A DNA stretch of 64,000 nucleotides from Bdellovibrionales bacterium (GCA_018266295.1 JAFEAQ010000011.1:248001-312000), one strand, 5' to 3'. Positions 16,131-25,003 are shown, counted from the first letter of the stretch. Notes: generated from the letters alone by a model not told the origin. Translations and numbers: made by a program.

Positions 16131-16787
16131 TTACTTAGAGAATATTGGAATGCCGTCGAACATGAAACCAATCAGCAAATAAGACCCTGAAAGATCGATT
16201 GCTGTCACATTGCCGTTGATGTTGCCGGAGCTTTTAAAATCATTGATTTTATTGCTCTCATACCCGCCTTCCATAAAGAAGAAGTACTTGCTATAACCGA
16301 AAGCCACCGAAGCACCCGCTGCCATATTTGGCGTCGCGCTCTTTTCAAGCGTTCCGTCCTGACCAGCTGTTTTTATTTTGTAAGTCGTCGTCGCAACACC
16401 GACGCCGGCAAAAACGTCTGCTTTCACATAATCTGACTTGAAGAAAGGAACGCGCGCAATCCCCATCATGCTCTGTTGAGTCAGTCCCGCGGTGTAGTCC
16501 GTCGCTGAGTTCGATGGATCTTCATCTTGGCTGATGAGATTGTACGTGTAACGAAGACCTAATTGAAGATACTGAAACGTCGGGAAAGTAATCTCGATCC
16601 CGAAGTGGTTGTTCAGTTTTACGTTTTTAATACCTTGAGTGGTCAGCTCGGTGTTGAGCTCTTTAGGATCTGCTGTTGTCGAACCCAAAAACAAGCGGCC
16701 TTGCCCCAAGCCCATGTCGCCTGCATAAGTCACAGAAGCCGAAATAATCAATACGAATCCCAATAGAAGCTGACTGCCTAAGCCCAT
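16131..16787 (-). CDS. Outer-membrane beta-barrel-like protein
   Basis: This 218-residue protein has a signal peptide (cleavage likely after SVTYA). Its body alternates aromatic and polar residues (FGIEITFPTFQYLQLGLRYTYN; VKADVFAGVGVATTTYKI; YFFFMEGGYESN) and ends with hydrophobic strands, as in eight-stranded barrels. No close family is recognised. It converges with the PLA2-like gene. Confidence 0.7.
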   Translation of the reverse strand: MGLGSQLLLGFVLIISASVTYAGDMGLGQGRLFLGSTTADPKELNTELTTQGIKNVKLNNHFGIEITFPTFQYLQLGLRYTYNLISQDEDPSNSATDYTAGLTQQSMMGIARVPFFKSDYVKADVFAGVGVATTTYKIKTAGQDGTLEKSATPNMAAGASVAFGYSKYFFFMEGGYESNKINDFKSSGNINGNVTAIDLSGSYLLIGFMFDGIPIFSK

Positions 16788-16868
16788 CGCGCCCTTCCTT
16801 TTGTGTGGTGTACAAACAGCTTAAGGGATCGCGTTGGACCTCACAAGATGGGCGCTTTAATTTCCGAC

Positions 16869-17891
16869 TTAAAACCTGATCGCGTGCGCTTTGTTCTTAC
16901 GACGGTCGATCACAACCGAGATTAAAACAGAGCTTCCAATCAAGAAAGCGATGATTCCCAATGACCAACTGATCGGGAATTTTCCGCCGAACAGGTGGTT
17001 TAGGTAAACCATCTTTAGGCCTACAAACAAGAGGACCGATGCTAAACCGTATTTTATGTAGGCAAAGCGATCCATCACCCCGGCCAGCATAAAGTACATT
17101 GAACGTAAGCCCAGGATTGCAAAGATATTCGAAGTGAACACGATCAAAGGTTCTTTCGTAATCGCAAAGATCGCGGGCACTGAGTCCACGGCAAAGATGA
17201 TGTCACTGAGTTCTAAGAAAACCAGAGCTAAAAACAGCGGCGTTACAAAGAGCATGTTGCTTTTCTTGATGAAGAACTGCTGCCCTTCGATCTTCGGATG
17301 AATCCGGAAGATCTTTTGTAAGCCGCGAATAATAATATTCTTACTCAGGTCTTTTTCTTCAGTCCCGGCAAAGAACATCTTAATCCCCGTTAAGATTAAT
17401 AAACCGCCGAAGAACATGACGACCCATTCGTATTCCATCAGCACCGAGCCCAGGGCGATGAAAATTGCACGGAATAGGAGGGCGCCAAGAATGCCCCAGA
17501 AAAGGACTCGGTGCTGATAGATTTTAGGAATACCAAAATAAGCAAAAACGACGGCAAAAACGAAGATGTTGTCGATCGCAAGTGACTTCTCGACCACAAA
17601 GCCCGTCAAAAATTCTAAAGCAGAGTTTTTCGCCTGTAAGCCAGGATCAAATCCTGGAATCTCGAGATACCGTGGATCGGTTGAAAACTTATAGAGCGCA
17701 AATTGATAAAACAGATAACTAAAAACAAAGGCCATGCTGATCCAGATCGTCGTCCAGATCGAAGACTCTTTAAAACTCACCTCGTGAGCCTTCTTGTGAA
17801 AGACTCCCAAATCCAATGCCAGCACGGCTAAAACGAATACGATAAAGCCGACGTAAAAATACCAGTAATCAGCAAATGGGAAGAGTAACAT
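16869..17891 (-). CDS. TerC/Alx-family membrane protein
   Basis: This 340-residue protein has about nine membrane segments and TerC signatures: LDLGVF near residue 27, EFLTGFVVEKSLAIDNIFVFA, and LELSDIIFAVDSVPAIFAIT with conserved acidic residues. TerC/Alx proteins act in manganese export or tellurium and pH stress. AAGGAG lies six bases before the ATG. A good promoter (TTGAGC 17940-17945, GATAAA 17917-17922, 17-base spacer) overlaps an inverted repeat that the divergent LysR regulator probably binds. No yybP-ykoY-like riboswitch is visible in the short leader. Confidence 0.9.
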   Translation of the reverse strand: MLLFPFADYWYFYVGFIVFVLAVLALDLGVFHKKAHEVSFKESSIWTTIWISMAFVFSYLFYQFALYKFSTDPRYLEIPGFDPGLQAKNSALEFLTGFVVEKSLAIDNIFVFAVVFAYFGIPKIYQHRVLFWGILGALLFRAIFIALGSVLMEYEWVVMFFGGLLILTGIKMFFAGTEEKDLSKNIIIRGLQKIFRIHPKIEGQQFFIKKSNMLFVTPLFLALVFLELSDIIFAVDSVPAIFAITKEPLIVFTSNIFAILGLRSMYFMLAGVMDRFAYIKYGLASVLLFVGLKMVYLNHLFGGKFPISWSLGIIAFLIGSSVLISVVIDRRKNKAHAIRF

Positions 17892-17916
17892 TGTAAAGCT
17901 CCTTGCTTCTCCTCCT

Positions 17917-17987
17917 TTATCGCCGTATTTTCAATATTGCTCAAATCGATAAAAATATTGAGTAGTATCGTTTTATTAGATACAAAC
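17917..17987. promoter_or_regulatory. Divergent promoters and LysR-type site between terC-like and nhaR-like genes
   Basis: CTCAA-N13-TTGAG (17941-17963) forms an interrupted inverted repeat. AATATTG is repeated at 17934 and 17955, 21 bases apart. The repeat covers the -35 of the TerC gene (minus) and the candidate -35 TTGAGT (17959-17964) of the regulator, whose -10 TACAAA follows after 17 bases. The layout is typical for LysR-family autoregulation with control of a divergent target. Confidence 0.6.
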
Positions 17988-18014
17988 GCATCGACTGATT
18001 TCTGTGAGGTTTTT

Positions 18015-18899
18015 ATGACTCCGTGGATTAACTATCACCATTTATTCTATTTTATGACGATCGCTGAAGAAGGATCTGTCTCAAAAGCCGCTGAAAAACT
18101 GCGTGTGGGCCAACCGACTCTGTCCGCGCAACTTAAACAATTTGAAGACACTTTAGGTGTGCAACTCTTTGAGCGGCAGCACAAAAAACTCATTTTAAGC
18201 GAACAAGGCAAGGTGGCTCTCGATTATTCTAAAAATATCTTTCGCATGGGTTCTGAGATGTACGAGGTTTTGCACGATCAGTTAAAACCCCTCAAACCAT
18301 CTTTACACCTCGGCGCCATCGACAGCGTGCCAAAGCAAATCGTTTTGCAGCTGGTGCAAGAGGCCTTTAAGATTTCACCGTGCCAGATCACTTTGTCCGA
18401 AGGAAAGTCCGATGAACTTTTACGCGAGCTCACGTCTCATCGTATGGACCTCATGGTCACGAACTTTATGCCAACGGGAGTGGATGCCAAGGGACTCTAT
18501 CCCCGCTCCATCCTCAAAAAGAATGTTTCTTTTTATGGCGCGCCGAAATTTAAATCTTTAAAGAAAAACTTTCCGAAATCTCTTTCGGGCGAGCCGTTAA
18601 TTTTACCAACATACGATAGCAAACTTCGTCAAGATCTGGATCATTGGGCGAAACTGCATAGTGTTGACTTAAATATCATCATCGAAAGCCAGGATGTCTC
18701 CGTGAAAGAATTAATGGCGATGAACGAAATGGGATTGATGCCGGCGGCCCCTCACACGGTGGCAGATCAGGTATCGCGCGGCGAACTGGTCGAGATCGGA
18801 AAGCTTCCTGGAGTCTACGAGGAGTTCTTCTTGGTTTCTGCTCAGCGCCGCATTGAAAACCCGATAGCCTCAAAGCTGAAAAACTCTTTCGTGGTTTAA
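18015..18899 (+). CDS. LysR-family regulator, NhaR-like
   Basis: This 294-residue protein starts MTPWINYHHLFYFMTIAEEGSV, the NhaR subgroup opening, with a winged helix-turn-helix in residues 5-64 and a two-lobed effector domain thereafter. NhaR-type regulators respond to sodium or envelope stress. The ATG at 18015 has GTGAGGT four bases upstream; an upstream TTG frame extension is unlikely. It diverges from the TerC-like gene and probably controls it through the intervening repeat. Confidence 0.88.
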   Translation: MTPWINYHHLFYFMTIAEEGSVSKAAEKLRVGQPTLSAQLKQFEDTLGVQLFERQHKKLILSEQGKVALDYSKNIFRMGSEMYEVLHDQLKPLKPSLHLGAIDSVPKQIVLQLVQEAFKISPCQITLSEGKSDELLRELTSHRMDLMVTNFMPTGVDAKGLYPRSILKKNVSFYGAPKFKSLKKNFPKSLSGEPLILPTYDSKLRQDLDHWAKLHSVDLNIIIESQDVSVKELMAMNEMGLMPAAPHTVADQVSRGELVEIGKLPGVYEEFFLVSAQRRIENPIASKLKNSFVV

Positions 18900-18922
18900 C
18901 CTAGACCTGACATTTTTTGATT

Positions 18923-18983
18923 TATATTCCTGGCGGGACCAAGTAAATTCGAAGAAGCCAAACATCCTTCTTGAAATGGTCCC
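18923..18983 (+). promoter_or_regulatory. Promoter and structured leader of the exporter gene
   Basis: A -10 hexamer TATATT lies at 18923-18928. The expected transcription start coincides with GGGACCA (18935-18941), which pairs with TGGTCCC (18977-18983). An inner stem, TTCGAAGAAG with CTTCTTGAA (one bulge), extends it. The whole 5' UTR would thus be one stem-loop, ending three bases before the ATG; there is no SD. Confidence 0.55.
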
Positions 18984-18986
18984 CCT

Positions 18987-20189
18987 ATGAAACAAAATAA
19001 TGCTCTTCTGATTCTGACTCTCGGCATTTTCAATGCGCTGACTCCCTTTTCCATTGATATGTACCTGTCGTCATTTCCAAGCATCGCCAAAGATCTCGGC
19101 GTGCCGGTAGCGCAAATGGCGCTCTCAGTGTCTTTCTATTTTATCGGGTTTGCCTTAGGCCAAGTTCTGTACGGTCCGTTCTTAGATCGCTTCGGCAGAA
19201 AAAAGCCACTCTACATTGGCCTGGCGCTTTATATAGTAGCCACGTTTGGCTGTATGACAGCTCAATCCTTTGATGCTCTTTTACTTTTCCGCTTCTTGTC
19301 TGCCTTGGGCGGCTGTGCCGCGGGAGTTGCTGCAACGACCATGGTGCGTGATTTTTTCCCGCCAGAGCAAACAGCGAAAGTGTTCTCGCTATTAATGCTG
19401 GTTTTGAGTGTTTCACCACTGCTCGCCCCTACGATCGGAAGTCTGCTTGTCGCCGTTGCGAGCTGGCGAACGATCTTTGCTGTTCTCGCCGGCCTTGGAA
19501 TTTTAAACGTCTTTCTTCTTGCGACGGTGATTCCGAACACTTACGCTCCAGATGAAACAGTGGAGATCAAACTCAAACCGATTTTGCAAAACTTTAAGAA
19601 AGTCTTTTTGCAACCTCAATTTTTTACTTACACACTTGCAGGCTCATTGGGCTTTGCCGGGCTGTTCGTTTATGTTGCGGCTTCACCGGCAATATTTATG
19701 GAAGGCTTTGGCCTGTCCGCGCAAGGATTCGGCGTCGTCTTCGGAGTGCTGGTTTTTGGCATGATCGGCGGCGGCCAAGTGAATTTGCTGATGGTAAAAC
19801 GACACGGCGAGCGGCAAGTATTTAAAACATTCCTGACAGCCGAAGTGATTATTAGTGCCCTCTTCCTCGCAGGAACAGCAACGAATACTTTAGGTCTTTA
19901 TGGCACCGTTGCGATGATGTTCGTGATTCTCTTCTGTGTCGGCGCAACTTACCCCAATGCGGCAGCGCTTGCTTTGGAACCTTTTACGAGCAACGTCGGC
20001 AGCGCCTCGGCCCTGCTCGGCTTTATTCAGCTTGGAATCGGCTCGATTGTTTCGGCGGGTGTCGGCATGCTCGATATGAAAGGCAGTCTGCCAACGGCCT
20101 TAGCAACTTTCGTTGCGTCGACTCTTGGTTTAATGCTTTTACTCAGCCGTCATAAGTTGCATCTCTCAGAAAAACAGCTATCCTCTTAA
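18987..20189 (+). CDS. Bcr/CflA-type multidrug MFS exporter
   Basis: This 400-residue protein has 12 predicted membrane segments and Bcr/CflA features: NALTPFSIDMYLSSFPSIAKDLG at the N-terminus, motif A GPFLDRFGRKKPLYIG at about 57-72, and LSVSPLLAPTIGSLL in helix 5 (motif C region). Such proton-driven exporters expel drugs or sulfonamide- and bicyclomycin-like compounds and amino acids. No Shine-Dalgarno precedes the ATG; a stem-loop leader does. The following gene starts 17 bases later. Confidence 0.9.
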   Translation: MKQNNALLILTLGIFNALTPFSIDMYLSSFPSIAKDLGVPVAQMALSVSFYFIGFALGQVLYGPFLDRFGRKKPLYIGLALYIVATFGCMTAQSFDALLLFRFLSALGGCAAGVAATTMVRDFFPPEQTAKVFSLLMLVLSVSPLLAPTIGSLLVAVASWRTIFAVLAGLGILNVFLLATVIPNTYAPDETVEIKLKPILQNFKKVFLQPQFFTYTLAGSLGFAGLFVYVAASPAIFMEGFGLSAQGFGVVFGVLVFGMIGGGQVNLLMVKRHGERQVFKTFLTAEVIISALFLAGTATNTLGLYGTVAMMFVILFCVGATYPNAAALALEPFTSNVGSASALLGFIQLGIGSIVSAGVGMLDMKGSLPTALATFVASTLGLMLLLSRHKLHLSEKQLSS

Positions 20190-20204
20190 ACAAGAGGAGG
20201 CTCT
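20181..20204 (+). other. Overlapping alternative hairpins at the gene junction
   Basis: CCTCTT-AAAC-AAGAGG can form across the exporter stop codon, while AAGAG-GAGG-CTCTT would instead present the SD of the next gene in a loop. Both use the same AAGAG. A ribosome finishing the exporter would melt the first, a plausible translational coupling device. Confidence 0.4.
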
Positions 20205-20206
20205 TC

Positions 20207-20902
20207 ATGAGCGGTAGAAATACTCTTATAGCCATCGCTGTGATTCTTTTAGGTATCTTTTTGGGCGGAGTGATTTATTTAAAATCAAAAATCCACGCTG
20301 TGACAGAGGCCACAGCCCCTCTGTTTATTGGGCCAACACCGACGGCCGGAGCAAAAAATCCCGGATCACCGGTTACAGCTCCCCACGAGATCACCTTTTC
20401 AAAAACTCTTGTATTGCGTGAAAAAACCATGTCTGTCGACGGCGGCGATTTTATGCCGATTGCCTGCTCGTCGGGATCTAACGAACCGGTGATCTTTGGT
20501 TACATTCAGCTGACAGAACAACACCGCGCGGACCTCACCTGTGCTGAGGAGTACATGGGCGGCGTTGGCATGACCTTTATCGATCCTGATGGAAAACAAA
20601 AAACTCTGAAATTAGTTTCCAGTGACGGAGATGCGGGCGATGCTTGGGAGTCCCGCTCATGGATCATCAAAGACGGCGGCAGTGTGAAAATCAGAACCGT
20701 CAGTCTTTCAAGCTCTAATGACACTGAAAGTGGCGAGCTGCTTAAGTGCGACACTTCAAAAGTTTTTCTTGCGTGGGACGCAAAAACTCAGGACTTCGCT
20801 CAGTCCGTGGATGCTCCCGATTGGAGTCTTTCGGCCTTCACTCCGCCGATTGGAATTTCAAAGGACTGTCTAAATCCTGACGGCACTTGGAAAGGCAAAT
20901 AG
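20207..20902 (+). CDS. Membrane-anchored protein, unknown function
   Basis: This 231-residue protein has one N-terminal membrane anchor (residues 6-25) and a proline-rich linker. The extracytoplasmic domain is beta-rich, with cysteines in PIACSSGS, DLTCAEEY, LLKCDTSK and SKDCLNPDG. AGAGGAGG precedes the ATG. It lies between an exporter and a methyltransferase with short gaps on both sides, so the three are likely cotranscribed. No family is recognised. Confidence 0.78.
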   Translation: MSGRNTLIAIAVILLGIFLGGVIYLKSKIHAVTEATAPLFIGPTPTAGAKNPGSPVTAPHEITFSKTLVLREKTMSVDGGDFMPIACSSGSNEPVIFGYIQLTEQHRADLTCAEEYMGGVGMTFIDPDGKQKTLKLVSSDGDAGDAWESRSWIIKDGGSVKIRTVSLSSSNDTESGELLKCDTSKVFLAWDAKTQDFAQSVDAPDWSLSAFTPPIGISKDCLNPDGTWKGK

Positions 20903-20904
20903 AG

Positions 20905-21792
20905 ATGACAAACACGGATCCCAATTTACTGATCAACGATGTGACAGATACGGCTCTGTGGGTCGCGACCTATCGTGCGATTGAGAGCGAAAGACCGGAT
21001 GCCATTTTCCACGATCCTTACGCTGCAAAACTGAGTGGCGACAAAGGCCGTCAAATTGCCGAAGCCATGCATAAGCGCCTCCCGAGCATGAAATACACTT
21101 CGTGGTCGGTGGTGCTTCGCACTTACATCATTGATAACTTTATCAAAGAATTAATTGCTCAAGGAGTTGATACGATTGTCAACCTCGGTGCGGGCCTCGA
21201 TGCCCGACCTTATCGCATGGACTTGCCTGCAACTTTGCGTTGGATTGAAGTCGACTACCCGTCGATGATTGAGCGTAAGCAGAATATTCTGTCAGGTGAC
21301 CAGCCGAGATGTCAGTTGGAACGCGTATCGATGGATCTCGCCGACCGCCCCCTTCGCAAAAAACTTTTTAGCGATATCAATTCAAAGTCACAGAAAGTGG
21401 CGATCCTTACCGAGGGCGTTGTGCCTTATCTGACAGAAGAACAAACCGCCACACTGGCTGAAGATCTTCGCGAGCAAAGTCATTTTGATTTCTGGATCGT
21501 CGATTATTTTTCGCCAAAAGTTTACAAGTACATGCAATCGGCGCAACGCCAGCGCCAAATGAAAAATGCGCCGGTGGTTTTCTATCCGCAGGATTGGTTT
21601 GGTTTCTTTAAAGGTAACGGCTGGGTGCCGAAAGAGATCCGCTATCAAACGGTGGAGTCAATCAAGCTCGGCCGCGCAACCCCGAATCCTTGGTGGGCAA
21701 AGCTATTAAGTTTTTTGATGCCGGCCGCTCAGCGCGAAGAGATGAAGAAGTTCACAGGCTATGTTCTACTCACGCCGGCGCCTAAAACCTAG
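20905..21792 (+). CDS. Class I SAM-dependent methyltransferase (leucine carboxyl methyltransferase-like)
   Basis: This 295-residue protein belongs to the LCMT/PPM-like group often called putative polyketide O-methyltransferases. Motifs are TALWVATYRAIESERPDAIFHDPYA near the start, VNLGAGLDARPYRM (SAM motif I), WIEVDYPSMIERKQ and ILTEGVVPYLTEEQ. The ATG at 20905 is two bases after the stop of the preceding gene. Its final CTAG also ends the convergent outer-membrane gene. Substrate unknown. Confidence 0.85.
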   Translation: MTNTDPNLLINDVTDTALWVATYRAIESERPDAIFHDPYAAKLSGDKGRQIAEAMHKRLPSMKYTSWSVVLRTYIIDNFIKELIAQGVDTIVNLGAGLDARPYRMDLPATLRWIEVDYPSMIERKQNILSGDQPRCQLERVSMDLADRPLRKKLFSDINSKSQKVAILTEGVVPYLTEEQTATLAEDLREQSHFDFWIVDYFSPKVYKYMQSAQRQRQMKNAPVVFYPQDWFGFFKGNGWVPKEIRYQTVESIKLGRATPNPWWAKLLSFLMPAAQREEMKKFTGYVLLTPAPKT

Positions 21793-22307
21793 AAGGTCAC
21801 GATCATGACGAAGGCCGGATCCAGTTTGTCTTCGACGTATTTCACGCCCATGGCGGCGCCATTGGCTTTATCGTAAGTGATGTTTCTTTTACTCAACTGA
21901 AACCCGAAGGCAATTCTGCGAACGGCGAACTTGTAGCCGACATCCAAACCAAAACCGGATCCTTCCATCGGATCCATCTTCGCTGTATAGAAGTAAGTCG
22001 CCATAATGTAAGGGCCGTTATCTTTGTTGCTGATCCAACCGATGGAGGGACCCATCGCCGTGCGATTCAGTGAGCCCCCACCGGATGAAGTTGAATCCGT
22101 CGAATACAGCACTCCGTACATCCAGCCTTTGGGATCCAAATATCCGGCCGCAAAATCTATCACTTGCCGAACAGTGCTCCCTTGCGACCCTTCAGATCCG
22201 CTCTTGTTATTCTGGTATAAAAGGGCCCCTTTAAAGTAGCCGTCGGCAAAAGCAGAGGTCGTAGAAAAAAATGCGACAAGGAACGCGAAGGTTAATTTCT
22301 TTGGCAT
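21789..22307 (-). CDS. Outer-membrane-type beta-barrel protein
   Basis: This 172-residue protein has a signal peptide cleaved near AFA-DGYFKG. The remainder is amphipathic strands with small residues, ending VMIVTF, a terminal phenylalanine typical of barrel proteins recognised by BAM. Function unknown. It overlaps the convergent methyltransferase gene by four bases. Confidence 0.72.
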   Translation of the reverse strand: MPKKLTFAFLVAFFSTTSAFADGYFKGALLYQNNKSGSEGSQGSTVRQVIDFAAGYLDPKGWMYGVLYSTDSTSSGGGSLNRTAMGPSIGWISNKDNGPYIMATYFYTAKMDPMEGSGFGLDVGYKFAVRRIAFGFQLSKRNITYDKANGAAMGVKYVEDKLDPAFVMIVTF

Positions 22308-22363
22308 AAGACTATTTTAGGGCCCTGAAAGTCGTTTTCAAGTTCTAAAAGGTCGGGTTCTAC

Positions 22364-23641
22364 CTACGCCGATTCTAAAATCGCTGCGATTCCCATGCCG
22401 CCCGCCGTACAAATAGAAATAAGCCCGCGTTTTTTGCCGTTTTGAGAAATCAGTTTCGCAAGAGTTCCCACAATGCGAGCTCCCGTTGCTGCAAACGGAT
22501 GACCTAAAGACAAACTGCTACCGACAGTATTCATTTTATTCCGGTCGAGCACTCCGATGGCCGATGATAAACCCAACACCTCTTTGCAGTATTTCTCATC
22601 TTCAAGGGCTTTCAGATTGCAAAGCACTTGCCCCGCAAAAGCCTCGTGCAACTCGAAATAATCAAAATCCGCGGGAGTTAGTTTATTCCTTATCAATAAC
22701 TGAGCAATTGCTTTGGTGGGGGCCATTAAAAGGCCCGCACCATAAACAAAGTCCACGGCTGCAACTTGAACATCCACAAGTTTTGCTAAAGGTTTCGCAC
22801 CGATTTGTGCGGCACCGTCTGCATTTCCTAATAAAACACTGGCGGCGCCGTCAGTCAGTGGTGAACTGTTTCCGGCAGTCAATGAACCCGCGACCGGATC
22901 AAATGATGGCTTTAGCTTCGCCAGTTTTTCCAATGAGGTGTCCCCGCGAAGCGGGCCATCGCGTTTTAGGCCGTGGAACGGAACTACCAAGTCTTCATAA
23001 AATCCCGTTTCATAGGCTTTGGCGCCGTTTTTGTGGCTCGCAAATGCAAACTCATCTTGTTCTGCGCGAGAAATTTTCCACTCTTTCACCATGATTTCAC
23101 AGTGCTCGCCCATGGACATGAGCGTGCGCGGCTCATTCACGTTCGGAACCACCGGTTTTAAGTCACCCAGTGAAACACGGCTAAAGACTTTCATCTTGTC
23201 GCCAAAAGACTTTGCTTTATTCGCATCGAGCAAAGCTCGTTGTAATTTCGGAGACACTTCAATTGGAATGTCGCTATTAGTATCCACTCCGCCTGCAATC
23301 CCAAGATCAATCGCTCCCGTATGTGCTTTCAAAGCAATTTGCCAGGCCGCCTCAAGGCCCGTACCGCATGCACGTTGCGTATTATAGGCCGGAGTTTCAG
23401 GATGAAGGGCCGTTGATAAAATCGCCTCACGGGCGAGATTAAAATCTTTTGAGCTGTTCATCACAGCGCCAAGTGAAACATCGCCGATTAGCTTTCCTTG
23501 AAGCTGGTGACGATCGACCAATCCGTTCAACGCGGCCACCATTAAGTCTTTACGGGTGACGTCATTGTAAGCCGTCTGGCTTTTGACAAAAGGAATTCTG
23601 CTGCTACCTAGAATGTAGACATCTTGAGCTTTTGATCTCAT
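22364..23641 (-). CDS. Acetyl-CoA acyltransferase (FadI-like thiolase)
   Basis: This 425-residue thiolase has the nucleophile C92 in QRACGTGLEAAW, H381 in GHPFAATGAR and C411 in ICTAGGMGIA, plus ELHEAFAG near residue 330. Length and motifs resemble FadI, which releases acetyl-CoA in beta-oxidation. AAAGAGGTT precedes the ATG. It is the last gene of an SDR-TetR-thiolase operon, which suggests a fatty-acid or related acyl-CoA route under TetR control. A biosynthetic thiolase is possible. Confidence 0.88.
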   Translation of the reverse strand: MRSKAQDVYILGSSRIPFVKSQTAYNDVTRKDLMVAALNGLVDRHQLQGKLIGDVSLGAVMNSSKDFNLAREAILSTALHPETPAYNTQRACGTGLEAAWQIALKAHTGAIDLGIAGGVDTNSDIPIEVSPKLQRALLDANKAKSFGDKMKVFSRVSLGDLKPVVPNVNEPRTLMSMGEHCEIMVKEWKISRAEQDEFAFASHKNGAKAYETGFYEDLVVPFHGLKRDGPLRGDTSLEKLAKLKPSFDPVAGSLTAGNSSPLTDGAASVLLGNADGAAQIGAKPLAKLVDVQVAAVDFVYGAGLLMAPTKAIAQLLIRNKLTPADFDYFELHEAFAGQVLCNLKALEDEKYCKEVLGLSSAIGVLDRNKMNTVGSSLSLGHPFAATGARIVGTLAKLISQNGKKRGLISICTAGGMGIAAILESA

Positions 23642-23654
23642 AACAACCTCTTTG

Positions 23655-24227
23655 TTAGATCATTTTGAGTAACTGATTTTTGGTTGTACTTAATATTGCA
23701 TGGACAGCTTCGGGAGTTTTCAGTGTACGGGCAAAAGTCATGGCTCCGACCATTGCTGAAAAAGCAAAGCGGGCTTTCGCCAACTTCTCTTCTCGGCTGC
23801 CGGAAGAGAAGCCTTCAGCGATGGTTGCAAACAACGCTTCAATCTTCTCTTCGTACATGGAGCGAATGCCCGCTTTTTGACGATGCATATCCGCCCCCAA
23901 GGCTGCAAAGACACAACCCTGTCCGACGGCATTCACGTGTTTATCAGAAAGATATCTTTCGATAAATTTCGGGAATGCCTGCGCCCCATATTTTTCAATT
24001 TCCTGACGATGCACTTCGCGCTGAAAATCTAATTCGCGCAAAAGCACTTGAACAAAGAAATCTTCCTTCGATTTAAAGTGACTGTAGAGCGCACCGGAGG
24101 TGAGCCCCACATTCTTCATAATCTCATCCACTGGCGCCCCGCTGCTGCCTGTTTTTTTCAGAAACGGAATCGCTTCGGTCAGAATTTTTTCACGGAGTTT
24201 TTCTTTTTCCTCAGCACTAATGCGCAT
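23655..24227 (-). CDS. TetR-family repressor
   Basis: This 190-residue protein has an N-terminal TetR helix-turn-helix (VDEIMKNVGLTSGALYSHFKSKEDFF, residues 29-54) and a C-terminal ligand domain of the AcrR/TetR_C type. It is second in a three-gene operon (SDR, TetR, thiolase), 9 and 13 bases from its neighbours. The 30-bp palindrome at the operon promoter is its probable operator, giving negative autoregulation. Confidence 0.88.
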   Translation of the reverse strand: MRISAEEKEKLREKILTEAIPFLKKTGSSGAPVDEIMKNVGLTSGALYSHFKSKEDFFVQVLLRELDFQREVHRQEIEKYGAQAFPKFIERYLSDKHVNAVGQGCVFAALGADMHRQKAGIRSMYEEKIEALFATIAEGFSSGSREEKLAKARFAFSAMVGAMTFARTLKTPEAVHAILSTTKNQLLKMI

Positions 24228-24236
24228 AAATTATTC

Positions 24237-24992
24237 CTATAGCTGGTTAAAACCGCCATCGACAAAGAGCTCAGAACCTAAAACATAGCTGGACTCTGAC
24301 GATAACAGGAAAGTCACCGCAGCTGAAACTTCTTCTGGCCTGCCGTAGCGTTTCATTGGATTGGCTTCAGCGATCGCCGATTTCATGCTCTCTGCACTGC
24401 CCGTAGGAGTGCCGTCTTTGCGGCTCCAGATCGGAGTTTCAATCGGACCAGGACTGACAGCATTAAAGCGCAGACCTTGAGCGACATACGAAGTCGAGAA
24501 TGTTCTTGCCATGGATCTAACCGCGGCTTTGCTGGCTGCGTACACGCTGTTATAAGCGCCACCTCGGCTTGCAACCACTGAAGCGTTCAGAACCACGGAG
24601 CTACCGGGCTTCAACAAAGGCACTGCTTTTTGCAAAGTGAAAAACACGCCTTTGACGTTCACATCAAAGACCGAGTCGAACTCTTCTTCTGTGACCATTT
24701 CAACCGGCGCGAACTTCGCAATCCCGGCGTTGGCAAAAAGCCCGTCGATCTGACCGTGTTTCTGTTTTACCTGTTCAAACAAAGACGTGATGTCTTTGAG
24801 ATTTGCAGAGTCCGAGCGAATCGCTTCGGAATTGGGACCCAATTCCATCTGCGCACGGCGGAGACTTTCTTGATCGCGGCCTGTGATAATCACTTTGCCG
24901 CCTTCGTTGATGATTTGTTTTGCGACGGCGTAGCCGATACCGCTGTTACCGCCTGTCACTAAGATGATTTTATTTGAGAAACGTGCTGCCAT
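24237..24992 (-). CDS. Short-chain dehydrogenase/reductase
   Basis: This 251-residue classical SDR has TGGNSGIGYA (cofactor motif), NAG in LFANAGIAK, catalytic S and YxxxK in NSVYAASKAAV, and a closing GSELFVDGGFNQL. Arg in GRDQES after the second strand suggests NADP(H). The ATG at 24992 follows GGAGG; an upstream in-frame extension crosses the operator and was rejected. It is first in the TetR-controlled operon. Substrate unknown. Confidence 0.9.
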   Translation of the reverse strand: MAARFSNKIILVTGGNSGIGYAVAKQIINEGGKVIITGRDQESLRRAQMELGPNSEAIRSDSANLKDITSLFEQVKQKHGQIDGLFANAGIAKFAPVEMVTEEEFDSVFDVNVKGVFFTLQKAVPLLKPGSSVVLNASVVASRGGAYNSVYAASKAAVRSMARTFSTSYVAQGLRFNAVSPGPIETPIWSRKDGTPTGSAESMKSAIAEANPMKRYGRPEEVSAAVTFLLSSESSYVLGSELFVDGGFNQL

Positions 24993-25003
24993 GGTGGCCT
25001 CCA

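Noticed and set aside
17937-18014. Upstream TTG extension of the LysR gene
   Set aside because: It overlaps the divergent promoter and operator region, and the NhaR-like start is at 18015 with an SD.
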